Assembly: GCF_007744675.1 (NCBI RefSeq)
Contig: NZ_CP036269.1
Coordinates: 5,063,546 to 5,127,545 of the forward strand
Reading direction: 5' to 3'
Length of the DNA: 64,000 nt
Source: Gimesia alba
GTDB lineage: Bacteria; Planctomycetota; Planctomycetia; Planctomycetales; Planctomycetaceae
In this document: one piece after another, positions 18,707 to 25,567 of the stretch
How positions within the stretch are numbered: position 1 is the first letter of the stretch
Layout of the letters: every line of letters begins with the position of its first letter
Notes under the pieces: generated by a model
What the model was told of the DNA's origin: nothing
What the model saw: only the letters and a program-made list of their open reading frames with translations
The model's database searches: none
Program-made: the position numbers and the translations under genes

Positions 18707-19576
18707 TTATTTCCGGTCTTCCATGCCCACCACACGATGGAAGTGGAGTTCGACTTCGCGATCGATGACTCGACGGACCCCTTCCACGAGACATTCCGGC
18801 TCATGCTCCGTTTCACCAATTCGCTTGATCTCTTTTAATGATGTCCCCGGTGAAACCGTGAACGCGTTCTGATGGATGATCTGATTGCCCGCGTCTAATT
18901 CTGGAATAATAAAATGAATCGTGGCGCCAAACGTCAGCATATGATGGCTGAACGCATCTTCGTAAGGTTGGAAACCGGGATAAGAAGGGAGTAGCCCGTG
19001 ATGCAGGTTGATGATTCTCCCACCGGCAAAACTCCAGCAGATACTGGGGGGCAAAACGCGCATGTAACGGGCCAGCAAAACATAATCGATATCGTAGGAG
19101 TCGAACAGTTCGACCATACGGGAATTATCCGGGTTACCGCGATCATCGCCGATATTGTGAAAATCAACCTGATGCCTGTCGGCTAAAGCCTGACAGCGAT
19201 CCCGATTTCCAATAATTACAGCGGGCTCTGCATTGACGACACCAGACTGAATAGCATTCAGCACGGCTTCCGCAGGTTCACTACGAAAGGTCGTACAAAT
19301 GGCAAGGCGTGGGGGACGATCATGTTCATCCCGCGCCCAGACCCTCAAGGTCAGTCCCTTTTGCGTGCCGATCTGCATGATCCGCTCGCGCAGAACTGCA
19401 ATGGGTTCCACGTCGATCGGCCAGTCGATTCGCAGCAACATCGCAAACAGATGCTCGGAATCATGGTCGTACATCTGAATTTCGTGAATATTCGCCCCCA
19501 CACCTGTGACATAATGCACGATGGGATCAGCTAATCCACGATTGTCCGGACCGACGGCGGAAATGGTAACCTGCAT
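18707..19576 (-). CDS. purU: Formyltetrahydrofolate deformylase (PurU-like)
   Basis: 289 residues. The N-terminal ACT-type regulatory domain (1-80, TISAVGPDNRGLADPIVHYV) is followed by a formyltransferase-type domain. The catalytic loop reads NLHHGLLPSYPGFQPY near residue 190 and the Asp motif GATIHFIIPELDAG near 226, preserving the Asn/His/Asp set. PurU hydrolyses 10-formyl-THF to formate and THF, balancing one-carbon pools and feeding formate to PurT. The loop carries Gly where most PurU proteins have Ser-Phe (HHSFLP). The H4MPT enzyme Ftr lies 11 kb away, so both folate and methanopterin C1 carriers are represented in this window. Confidence 0.88.
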   Translation of the reverse strand: MQVTISAVGPDNRGLADPIVHYVTGVGANIHEIQMYDHDSEHLFAMLLRIDWPIDVEPIAVLRERIMQIGTQKGLTLRVWARDEHDRPPRLAICTTFRSEPAEAVLNAIQSGVVNAEPAVIIGNRDRCQALADRHQVDFHNIGDDRGNPDNSRMVELFDSYDIDYVLLARYMRVLPPSICWSFAGGRIINLHHGLLPSYPGFQPYEDAFSHHMLTFGATIHFIIPELDAGNQIIHQNAFTVSPGTSLKEIKRIGETEHEPECLVEGVRRVIDREVELHFHRVVGMEDRK

Positions 19577-20032
19577 AGCTAAAAAACGCTTTCTAAATTA
19601 GATCATTCACTCGTGCGTAACGACACGAATTATCTCTCACTTAACTTTAACACATGACTGCGTTTCTTACTGAAATAAAGTCGATTGGTTAATCAGGTTT
19701 TCCGGGAGACCATTTATACTTGCATTTGATCGCCAACCGCTGTGCCGACAATTTAACAGTTCCCTTGAATTCATTGATTTAGTAAACTCTTACTATAGGA
19801 GGCTTTACACTCATTGCATTTCGACACACGTAAAAAATCGCAAACAAATATTTAACATGGACTGAGCATTTTGTTTCACGAATTGTACAAAATCGTTCAT
19901 CATAATATCCACCAGAAGACACCATATGATCAGGTACAAAATCACCTATACACACACTAAACACTACCGATAAAAGTGATTAGGAAGCTTTTTTTGAAAT
20001 TGCGATTTGAATCGTTTGGAAAGAATCTCAGC

Positions 20033-20050
20033 TTGGCATGTTCTCTGCGT
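20033..20050 (+). promoter_or_regulatory. Candidate sigma-54 (-24/-12) promoter of pilin-like gene 1
   Basis: TTGGCATGTTCTCTGCGT has GG at 20035-20036 and GC at 20047-20048, ten bases apart, the hallmark spacing of RpoN promoters. The same YGGCAY-N6-TGCR pattern precedes three other copies of the gene. The ATG is about 275 bases downstream, so a long leader is implied. Confidence 0.55.
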
Positions 20051-20123
20051 TTTATTCAGCTTAGCAGTTTGGGAATTCAATGAAACAGACCTGTAAAAAG
20101 GCTGACCCCAAACGCAATTTGTA

Positions 20124-20145
20124 TGAACCGGTTCTCACATCTTCG
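20124..20145 (+). repeat. Leader repeat copy 1 (GAACCGGTTC block)
   Basis: TGAACCGGTTCTCACATCTTCG, centred on a perfect 10-base palindrome. It matches 21154-21175 except at about two positions. Both lie 200-225 bases before a pilin-like ATG and about 80 bases after a sigma-54-like element. Confidence 0.6.
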
Positions 20146-20322
20146 TTTGGTTCTCCTGAGTTTTCTGGTTAGTGGGTCATCTCAACCAGTCATTCTGACT
20201 GTAACGGATACTTTCTAACAATTGCTGAAGTGTATGGCACCATCCATACCTGACACATTCTCTCGGTTCAAGATTTCTCAATCTCGGACCTGATTTTTGT
20301 CCTCTCTAAAAAGGAACTCATT

Positions 20323-20640
20323 ATGATTAATCAATTCTGGAAAGAAGAAGCGGGCTTCATTATCGCCTCAGAACTCGTTCTCATACTCACCATCGGCTGC
20401 ATGGCGATGATAGTAGGCCTCAGCCAGATTGCTGTCGCTGTGAACACAGAACTCAACGATCTCTCAAATGCCTTTGGATCATTCAATCAAAGTTACGTAG
20501 CCACAGGTTTTGAGGGGAATGATTCATTGTATCTTGGGTCCATGTTCCTGGACACGGTCGATGACTGTGATTTGAACACGACCTGTGACTTGTTAATACC
20601 GGCTAGCAGATCAAGTTCTGAAGGCGGAATCTTGAGGTAA
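20323..20640 (+). CDS. Flp-pilin-like membrane protein, paralogue 1
   Basis: 105 residues. A short basic/acidic start (INQFWKEEAGF) leads into one hydrophobic helix (about 12-38, ASELVLILTIGCMAMIVGL), a polar helix with NTELNDLSNAFGSFNQSY, and a C-terminal part with DDCDLNTTCDLL. The layout resembles Flp/Fap-type prepilins, with a Glu inside the hydrophobic stretch, but the Glu is one residue later than the classic G-to-E5 register. This is the most diverged of five tandem copies (VATGFEGND instead of AYTGF). The two cysteines may form a disulfide outside the cell. Such proteins are sometimes mislabelled as aminotransferases in planctomycetes. The role is unproven. Confidence 0.75.
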   Translation: MINQFWKEEAGFIIASELVLILTIGCMAMIVGLSQIAVAVNTELNDLSNAFGSFNQSYVATGFEGNDSLYLGSMFLDTVDDCDLNTTCDLLIPASRSSSEGGILR

Positions 20641-20690
20641 GAGTTAATTCGATCGGTTCAAAAAGAGTGATTCGATTGCAACTCTGACCA

Positions 20691-20724
20691 GATCTCCGGG
20701 AGAGGTTCGGCTCTTCCGGAGATC
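20691..20724 (+). terminator. Hairpin after pilin-like gene 1
   Basis: A 14-base stem (GATCTCCGGGAGAG with CTCTTCCGGAGATC, one G-U pair) and a short GTTCG loop lie 50 bases after the stop. There is no strong T-run, so it may stabilise the mRNA end rather than terminate on its own. Confidence 0.6.
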
Positions 20725-21058
20725 CTTATCCAAAACAAATTCGATTTTCCGCTGCTAGTTTTGAGTCTTAAATGATGTCAAAAATCAAATGGCACAACTG
20801 AAACAGGGTCTGGAATTTATCTTGAGAGTGGAACTGCTTTTAAGATAAATCAACAGATTATGATCAATAAAACGATTTGTAGGACATTATAAACAGAAAA
20901 TGTAAAGCAGTGTTTCAGATTCCTTACAAATAGGCCACATCTTAAGCCATCGTGCGACTTATAGCTGCAGCAATTCCGCATGTTAAACCTGAACAATAAA
21001 AGGCGTTAGCGAAAGTTTTCCTGATCTACCCATTGTAGGGCTTGTAAAGATTACGCCT

Positions 21059-21075
21059 TCGGCACGATCTGTGCG
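21059..21075 (+). promoter_or_regulatory. Candidate sigma-54 promoter of pilin-like gene 2
   Basis: TCGGCACGATCTGTGCGA has GG at 21061-21062 and GC at 21073-21074, and includes GGCACG, the best match to the -24 consensus in the window. The leader to the ATG is about 300 bases. Confidence 0.6.
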
Positions 21076-21153
21076 ATCACCATAACCAGCATAGTGGGAA
21101 AACTCTGCTTCGGACCTGTGACTTACAGGTTCGCGTTCCAAAGACAATATGGG

Positions 21154-21175
21154 TGAACCGGTTCTCATATTTTCG
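21154..21175 (+). repeat. Leader repeat copy 2 (GAACCGGTTC block)
   Basis: TGAACCGGTTCTCATATTTTCG is the counterpart of 20124-20145, at the same relative place between the promoter-like element and the start codon. It could be a regulator site or part of a structured leader. Confidence 0.6.
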
Positions 21176-21376
21176 CTGGTAGCAGAAGCAGACTGTTTCC
21201 CCGATCGCTGGAAGTATTCTGATAAGTTCCTTGGTGCTTGTCCGGTCTTTCAGTGATCAATGCTGGTGCATTTGCGTGAAATCACGTGGATGTAGTCTCT
21301 CGCGGTTCATGATTTCTCGATCTGAATCGAAAACAAAAACTCTTATTCTCAAGTAAAACAATTAAGGAACTCAAAC

Positions 21377-21706
21377 ATGTTGAATCAACTTTGGAATGAC
21401 GAAGCTGGTTTCGTAATTTCTGCGGAATTAGTTCTCGTTCTGACTATCGCCGTTCTAGCCATGATCGTTGGACTGAGCGAAGTCGCTGTCGCTGTAAACA
21501 CTGAATTAAACGATATTTCAAACGCAATCGGAGCCCTGAACCAGAGCTATGCTTACACTGGTTTCGTTGGAAATGGTGGAAAAAGCAAGAGCTTTTATGC
21601 CGGTTCACGGTTTAACGACGCTACTGATGACTGTGACCTGAACACCACATGTGACCTGGTAACTGGTACTGGTGTTGTGACTGCTTCTGAAGCTACTACT
21701 CCCTAG
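21377..21706 (+). CDS. Flp-pilin-like membrane protein, paralogue 2
   Basis: 109 residues. The first 52 residues are identical to those of paralogue 3 (WNDEAGFVISAELVLVLTIA onward), and the two proteins differ at only about ten positions, all in the C-terminal half. A hydrophobic helix spans about 12-36, then NTELNDISNAIGALNQSY and AYTGF, a variable Gly/Ser/Lys patch, the FYAGSRFNDA block and DDCDLNTTCDLV. Despite the protein identity, the DNA of the first 52 codons shows about twenty synonymous changes. AAGGAACTCA is the ribosome-binding site. It is probably exported and membrane- or fibre-associated. Confidence 0.8.
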   Translation: MLNQLWNDEAGFVISAELVLVLTIAVLAMIVGLSEVAVAVNTELNDISNAIGALNQSYAYTGFVGNGGKSKSFYAGSRFNDATDDCDLNTTCDLVTGTGVVTASEATTP

Positions 21707-21736
21707 TATTAGTTTTGGGATGAATGTAAAGACGAA

Positions 21737-21768
21737 AACTCTGTTCAGGGCTTCTCCTGAGCAGAGTT
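21737..21768 (+). terminator. Hairpin after pilin-like gene 2
   Basis: AACTCTGTTCAGG pairs with CCTGAGCAGAGTT (13 base pairs including one U-G) around a six-base loop, 30 bases after the stop. The stem sequence is almost the same as that of the hairpin after gene 3. Confidence 0.65.
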
Positions 21769-21852
21769 CTTCCCAGATTTTGATTCACCACCCTTTACTC
21801 CAGGCCTGGCAAGACAGACAGGCACTACGGGGGCGATGTATAAAAAACCGCT

Positions 21853-21869
21853 CAACTGTTTGACAGTTG
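21853..21869. promoter_or_regulatory. Palindrome upstream of sigma-54-like element 3
   Basis: CAACTGTTTGACAGTTG has perfect six-base arms and lies about 200 bases before the -24 GG. That distance suits an activator (bacterial enhancer-binding protein) site, but no such protein is identified here. Confidence 0.3.
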
Positions 21870-22066
21870 TTTTATCAGACTGTTCAAATTTTTTGATAGA
21901 CCGCGTTGCCAGAAAACAACCAATCGCTCTTTCTACGTCTTTGTGACTCTCCTATCGACTATCTGTGTAAATTCTATCTTTGATTACATTTATAGCGATT
22001 CCAAAGATGTGTTTCTTTCTCTCCACACGCTTTGTGGACTTCTGTCATCAATGTTTCTTTTTTTGT

Positions 22067-22083
22067 CTGGCACACCGACTGCG
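22067..22083 (+). promoter_or_regulatory. Candidate sigma-54 promoter of pilin-like gene 3
   Basis: CTGGCACACCGACTGCGT has GG at 22069-22070 and GC at 22081-22082 with ten bases between. The element is nearly the same as the one before gene 5. The leader to the ATG is about 470 bases. Confidence 0.58.
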
Positions 22084-22549
22084 TTATGGGCTGAGCATAA
22101 CAAGTTGAATCGAATTGAAAAAACCAGGAAGTCTGGTTGGTTAATACTCACATATTGATTCGCAGCGTTGTGACCCGTGTTGAGGCTTCTTCTATTTCTT
22201 GCGATTTGTCCCCGAAAGAAGAAGAGGAGCTAACTGCATTGCATGAAGGTGAGAGAGCATTCAATGCGAATGGTGCCAATGTCATCATTTTGGGCTTCCA
22301 TTGCTCCGCGGGTCATAACGTGTGCATTTAAAAATATTTAGGAAAACAATACTGCAGTTTGTGACGTGAAATTACGGGCCGGTAGTTTCACAAAGTGTGC
22401 CTGAATGGAGCGTTGTCTCACTCTGGCTCAGAGAGAAATATTGCATCTGTGATATGGATCTCTTCGTTATGGGATAGGTTTCTCATTTTGAGAAATCGAT
22501 CCACTATTAGTCTCTCAACTAAATTTTAAAAACCAAGGAACTCACTAGT

Positions 22550-22879
22550 ATGTTAAATCAACTTTGGAACGATGAAGCAGGTTTCGTTATTTCCGCAGAA
22601 TTAGTACTCGTTTTGACCATCGCTGTACTGGCTATGATCGTCGGATTGAGCGAAGTTGCTGTTGCTGTTAACACTGAATTAAACGACATTTCAAACGCAA
22701 TCGGATCTCTGAACCAGAGCTATGCCTACACTGGTTTCGCTGGAACAGGTGGAAAAAACAAGAGCCACTACGCTGGTTCACGTTTCAATGACGCTGTCGA
22801 TGACTGCGACCTGAACACCACTTGTGACCTGGTTACAGGTACAACTGCTGTAACTGCTTCTGAATCAGTTACTCCGTAA
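22550..22879 (+). CDS. Flp-pilin-like membrane protein, paralogue 3
   Basis: 109 residues, the closest relative of paralogue 2, with an identical N-terminal 52 residues and the same DDCDLNTTCDLVTGT end. Changes are confined to the surface-exposed part (GTGGKNKSHYAG, TAVTASESVTP). Ribosome-binding site AAGGAACTCAC lies before the ATG. It is followed after 22 bases by a strong hairpin and then by paralogue 4 only 79 bases after its stop, so paralogue 4 may depend on read-through from this promoter. Confidence 0.8.
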   Translation: MLNQLWNDEAGFVISAELVLVLTIAVLAMIVGLSEVAVAVNTELNDISNAIGSLNQSYAYTGFAGTGGKNKSHYAGSRFNDAVDDCDLNTTCDLVTGTTAVTASESVTP

Positions 22880-22900
22880 TTTTATTACGGCTAAATTCAC

Positions 22901-22935
22901 AAAACTCTGCTCGGGAACTTCCTGAGCAGAGTTTT
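22901..22935 (+). terminator. Rho-independent terminator between pilin-like genes 3 and 4
   Basis: AAAACTCTGCTCGGG pairs with CCTGAGCAGAGTTTT (15 base pairs, one G-U) around a five-base loop, and the stem runs into TTTTCTTC. Partial read-through would give a lower level of gene 4, which has no promoter-like element of its own. Confidence 0.75.
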
Positions 22936-22958
22936 CTTCAAAACAGGAGATCAAAATC

Positions 22959-23297
22959 ATGATGCGGGCTTTTTGGCAAAATGAATGTGGATTTGTTATT
23001 TCGGCAGAACTGGTTCTAGTGCTGACTATCGCTGTTCTGGCTATGATTGTGGGATTGAGTGAAGTTGCTCTTTCTGTAAACACCGAATTGAACGACGTCT
23101 CAAACGCCATCGGTGCTCTGAATCAAAGTTATGCTTATACCGGTTTTACTGCCAGTACTTTTTGTGAAGGCAAATCGAAAAGTCACTACGCAGGTTCCGG
23201 GTTCCACGACGCTGTTGATGACTGCGATCTGAACACGAGCTGTGATCTGGTGACAGGAACAAACGCGGTGACTGCTTCTGAAAGTGTCACTCCGTAG
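22959..23297 (+). CDS. Flp-pilin-like membrane protein, paralogue 4
   Basis: 112 residues. The start MMRAFWQNECGFVISAEL differs from the other copies: an extra cysteine replaces the Ala before the Gly-Phe, and another lies in TASTFCEGKSKS, so this copy has four cysteines instead of two. The helix, NTELNDVSNAIGALNQSYAY and DDCDLNTSCDLVTGT are conserved. An AGGAGATC ribosome-binding site lies upstream. The extra pair of cysteines could allow a further disulfide or cross-linking between subunits. It follows gene 3 closely with a terminator between. Confidence 0.8.
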   Translation: MMRAFWQNECGFVISAELVLVLTIAVLAMIVGLSEVALSVNTELNDVSNAIGALNQSYAYTGFTASTFCEGKSKSHYAGSGFHDAVDDCDLNTSCDLVTGTNAVTASESVTP

Positions 23298-23328
23298 TTA
23301 CCAAATGCGATAATTCAACTCTCTCATT

Positions 23329-23361
23329 GAACCGGTGGGGACCCCCGCCGGTTCTTTTTTT
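23329..23361 (+). terminator. Rho-independent terminator after pilin-like gene 4
   Basis: A GC-rich hairpin built on GAACCGG/CCGGTTC with an inner GGGG/CCCC stem is followed directly by seven T, 31 bases after the stop of gene 4. This is the classic form. Confidence 0.85.
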
Positions 23362-23403
23362 ACGATTAGCAGATCTTACACTTTGTTCAAAAAAAGTGTT
23401 CAA

Positions 23404-23421
23404 TCCAGTTTACATACTGGA
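23404..23421. promoter_or_regulatory. Palindrome upstream of sigma-54-like element 5
   Basis: TCCAGTTTACATACTGGA has six-base arms and lies about 120 bases before the -24 GG, where an enhancer-binding activator would be expected. It is not identical to the palindrome upstream of gene 3. Confidence 0.3.
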
Positions 23422-23537
23422 CTAATTTGTCTGAAAGAAGTTTCCCCGTGGCAACCCGACCAAAAAACTCGTAAACAAAGGGAAACAAAAGAGATAGCCC
23501 CACGCGTTTGACTGTTGATTTCCCCGACAGAACTGTT

Positions 23538-23554
23538 CTGGCACACAGTCTGCA
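23538..23554 (+). promoter_or_regulatory. Candidate sigma-54 promoter of pilin-like gene 5
   Basis: CTGGCACACAGTCTGCAT has GG at 23540-23541 and GC at 23552-23553 with ten bases between. The leader to the ATG is about 155 bases, the shortest of the four. Confidence 0.58.
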
Positions 23555-23708
23555 TTCTTATCCTACACGTCAATTCAATTGAGTGCGACCTCAATGCAGA
23601 TTGATGAAATGTAAAACTCTCTCACGAAAAGAATAACTCTCTCACTGTGCTGAATAACAATCCATCGTTTTTCGGCACACTCTACAATCAAGTTAAGGGG
23701 ACTCTCAA

Positions 23709-24044
23709 ATGTTAGGTATCGTACGCCGTTTGTACAATGATGAAGCGGGGTTCATCATTTCTGCTGAATTAGTCTTGGTTCTGACGATTGCAGTTCTGGC
23801 AATGATCGTTGGCCTGAGTGAAGTTGCCGTCGCCGTGAATACGGAATTGAACGACGTTTCCAACGCAATTGGTGCTCTGAACCAGACGTATGCCTTCACT
23901 GGATTCTGGTCAGGTAGCCACGGCAAAACCAAAAGCTATTACATGGGCAGTGAATTCGATGATGCGTTTGACGATTGCGACTTGAACACAAGCTGCGATA
24001 TCGTCTGTGGTGCCGAAGGACTGCGATCTGAAGGAGGCTATTAA
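23709..24044 (+). CDS. Flp-pilin-like membrane protein, paralogue 5
   Basis: 111 residues. The N-terminus (LGIVRRLYNDEAGFIISAEL) has two extra Arg and no Trp, but the hydrophobic helix and NTELNDVSNAIGALNQTYAF are conserved. The C-terminal half is distinct (WSGSHGKTKSYYMGSEFDDA, then DDCDLNTSCDIVC with a third cysteine, ending EGGY). The end resembles that of paralogue 1 (SSSEGG), which suggests two sub-types. The stop is followed by a short hairpin (24052-24073) without a T-run. It faces the YTV wall-protein gene. Confidence 0.8.
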   Translation: MLGIVRRLYNDEAGFIISAELVLVLTIAVLAMIVGLSEVAVAVNTELNDVSNAIGALNQTYAFTGFWSGSHGKTKSYYMGSEFDDAFDDCDLNTSCDIVCGAEGLRSEGGY

Positions 24045-24138
24045 ACCTCACGAAATGACACACTTGTCGTTTCAGACATCGTCATCATGAGAAGGCCAGA
24101 GTTTTGTTCCTTTTCGTCAGTCCCTTTGTCAGGGCTAT

Positions 24139-24173
24139 AAAAAAAGAGGCAGGTTTCAATTGAAACCTGCCTC
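24139..24173 (-). terminator. Terminator of the YTV wall-protein gene
   Basis: A perfect 13-base-pair hairpin (GAGGCAGGTTTCA/TGAAACCTGCCTC, 24146-24173) is followed on the leftward strand by seven T. It ends the leftward YTV gene and can also block transcripts from pilin-like gene 5. Confidence 0.88.
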
Positions 24174-24208
24174 GATTCATTCACATCACAAGCGAATCAC
24201 TTTTACGA

Positions 24209-25567
24209 CTAAGCGGAAACATCTGGTTTCGCTGGAGCCGTCTTAGGATTTGCTTCTGGTTCTGGTTGTGGTTCCGGAACCACAGGTTTTGCTGATTCCC
24301 GAGTTTGAGGTACCAGTCCACAATTGCCGGTTGCACAGGCAGTTGTCGGACAGACCGTTTGTGGAACCATGGTGCAAACTTCGTAAGGAACCTTACGGGC
24401 CACACACTTGGAAACATAACGTGTGCAAGTAACAGGTACCTGTTTCGGTACGCAACGAGCAACACGGTGAGTGACTGTGAAAGGAACTTTACGAGTCACG
24501 CACTCAGCAACTTTGCGGGTGCATTTCTCTGAAACCATTTTACAGGTTTGCACGGGAACTTTACGGACTCGCTCTTCGCAGACCCAGTTACAGGTCTGGT
24601 AAGGAACTTTCTGAGCAACCGTTTCGGTGACCCAGCGACAAGTCCGGTAAGGAACCTTGGTGACAACCACTTCAGGGACCATTTTACAGACCTTCACAGG
24701 TACTTTGTTCACGATCACTTCAGGCACATAACGAGTCACCTGAACCGGGCAGCTCTGACGAACTACCTGAGGCACATACTGCGTACAAGGAACCTGGCAA
24801 GCGACTCTTTTCAGTCGCCAGACTTTCCGACAGTGTGTTCTGCCGGGAACCTGAACCATGGTCATCCGAGGAACGCCACAGGCATCCGTCGTCCAGCAGG
24901 GACGGCATCTTCCCCGTTTTTGAATCTGTTTGGTTTCCCAAACACCCTGTAAACGATGTACCGTACGGTAGGTTGTTACTGGTTTCATGACCGTGTAGCA
25001 ACGTTCCTGGTTTACAGTTTCCGTAACAGGACGCATCACCGTCTGGCGGCATTCCTGTTCGATTGTTTCCACAACCGGTCGCATCACGGTGCGACGACAC
25101 TCCCGCTCATGATTTTCCCAGACAGGGCGCTGTACCTGATAGCTGCAATCGCGATACTTGGTCTCGACTACAGGGCGTCGCACGGTGTAACGTTCTTCAC
25201 GTTCCGATGTTTGATATACTGGTTTCTGGACCGTATATTCGACATCGCGGTAAACGGTTTCATTCACCATGCGATAACAGGTCTGCTGCTTGTCTTCGTA
25301 GACTGTCTCGTATTCAGTACGATAAGCCGTATACTGCTGAGGTTCTAAAACCCGGTCGTATACAGTACGGTAGCATGTTTTCCGCTCAACACGACAAGCG
25401 GTGTAACAGGCCGTTGGTTGACAGGCAACAGTGGGGCAACAGTTATAACTGGCTGCTCCAAAATACCTGCAGGCTTGTGCTGAATCACTGACAGCCAGCA
25501 TCGCCACAGTGGCAAATGCCAAGGCTAAAGTCTTTCTCATTTTTCCCCCTCCAAAAAAGTTCGTCAC
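24209..25567 (-). CDS. Secreted cysteine-rich YTV-repeat cell-wall protein
   Basis: 452 residues with a signal peptide (about 1-32, ending SDSAQA). The first repeat region holds six units of exactly 16 residues, each with (Y/R/Q)(T/Q)V..PV (YTVQKPV, YTVRRPV, YQVQRPV, RTVMRPV, QTVMRPV, YTVMKPV). A second region has units of 16 residues starting VP (VPYRTCRWVTETVAQK and relatives), with one half-unit of eight. There are over 30 cysteines in all. YTV proteins are known as planctomycete cell-wall components, likely cross-linked by disulfides. The C-terminus is a Pro/Glu/Lys tail. It is inferred to be a structural wall protein beside the pilin-like cluster. Confidence 0.85.
   Translation of the reverse strand: MTNFFGGGKMRKTLALAFATVAMLAVSDSAQACRYFGAASYNCCPTVACQPTACYTACRVERKTCYRTVYDRVLEPQQYTAYRTEYETVYEDKQQTCYRMVNETVYRDVEYTVQKPVYQTSEREERYTVRRPVVETKYRDCSYQVQRPVWENHERECRRTVMRPVVETIEQECRQTVMRPVTETVNQERCYTVMKPVTTYRTVHRLQGVWETKQIQKRGRCRPCWTTDACGVPRMTMVQVPGRTHCRKVWRLKRVACQVPCTQYVPQVVRQSCPVQVTRYVPEVIVNKVPVKVCKMVPEVVVTKVPYRTCRWVTETVAQKVPYQTCNWVCEERVRKVPVQTCKMVSEKCTRKVAECVTRKVPFTVTHRVARCVPKQVPVTCTRYVSKCVARKVPYEVCTMVPQTVCPTTACATGNCGLVPQTRESAKPVVPEPQPEPEANPKTAPAKPDVSA

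Larger units (their letters stand above)
19577..20322. other. Gene-free leader region before the first pilin-like gene
   Basis: 746 bases without a credible gene. The left part, next to the purU start, is AT-rich and holds only short random frames. It contains a sigma-54-like element (20033-20050) and then about 270 bases of leader with a GAACCGGTTC palindrome block shared with the next copy. A TCTCTC motif lies near 20258, and the SD-like AAGGAACTCA sits just before the ATG at 20323. Confidence 0.5.
20641..21376. other. Gene-free leader region before pilin-like gene 2
   Basis: 736 bases. It begins with the terminator of gene 1 (20691-20724), followed by an AT-rich stretch with nothing recognisable. 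The sigma-54-like element at 21059-21075 is followed by a stem ACCTGT/ACAGGT (21114-21130), the GAACCGGTTC block and a TCTCTCGCGGTTCATGATTT block (21296 onward). The last matches TCTCTCGGTTCAAGATTT (20259 onward) in the leader of gene 1. AAGGAACTCA precedes the ATG. Confidence 0.5.
21707..22549. other. Gene-free leader region before pilin-like gene 3
   Basis: 843 bases holding the terminator of gene 2, a perfect CAACTG-N5-CAGTTG palindrome, a sigma-54-like element at 22067-22083 and then a leader of about 470 bases. Two short frames (21943-22158 and 22137-22331) are open but lack start signals and look random. A TAGTCTCTC motif lies near 22508, and AAGGAACTCA precedes the ATG. Confidence 0.5.
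23298..23708. other. Gene-free leader region before pilin-like gene 5
   Basis: 411 bases. It contains the terminator of gene 4, an inverted repeat TCCAGT/ACTGGA (23404-23421), a sigma-54-like element (23538-23554) and two copies of AACTCTCTCAC (about 23616 and 23635) before an AAGGGGACT ribosome-binding site. Confidence 0.5.

Noticed and set aside
19779..19964. Leftward 61-codon frame between purU and pilin-like gene 1
   Set aside because: No start signal and no recognisable protein features.
21943..22331. Two short frames in the leader of pilin-like gene 3
   Set aside because: No ribosome-binding site or family; they overlap the sigma-54-like element and leader.
22913..22927. GG-N10-GC before pilin-like gene 4 as a fifth sigma-54 element
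   Set aside because: The spacing occurs inside the terminator stem and lacks the GGCA and TGC parts.
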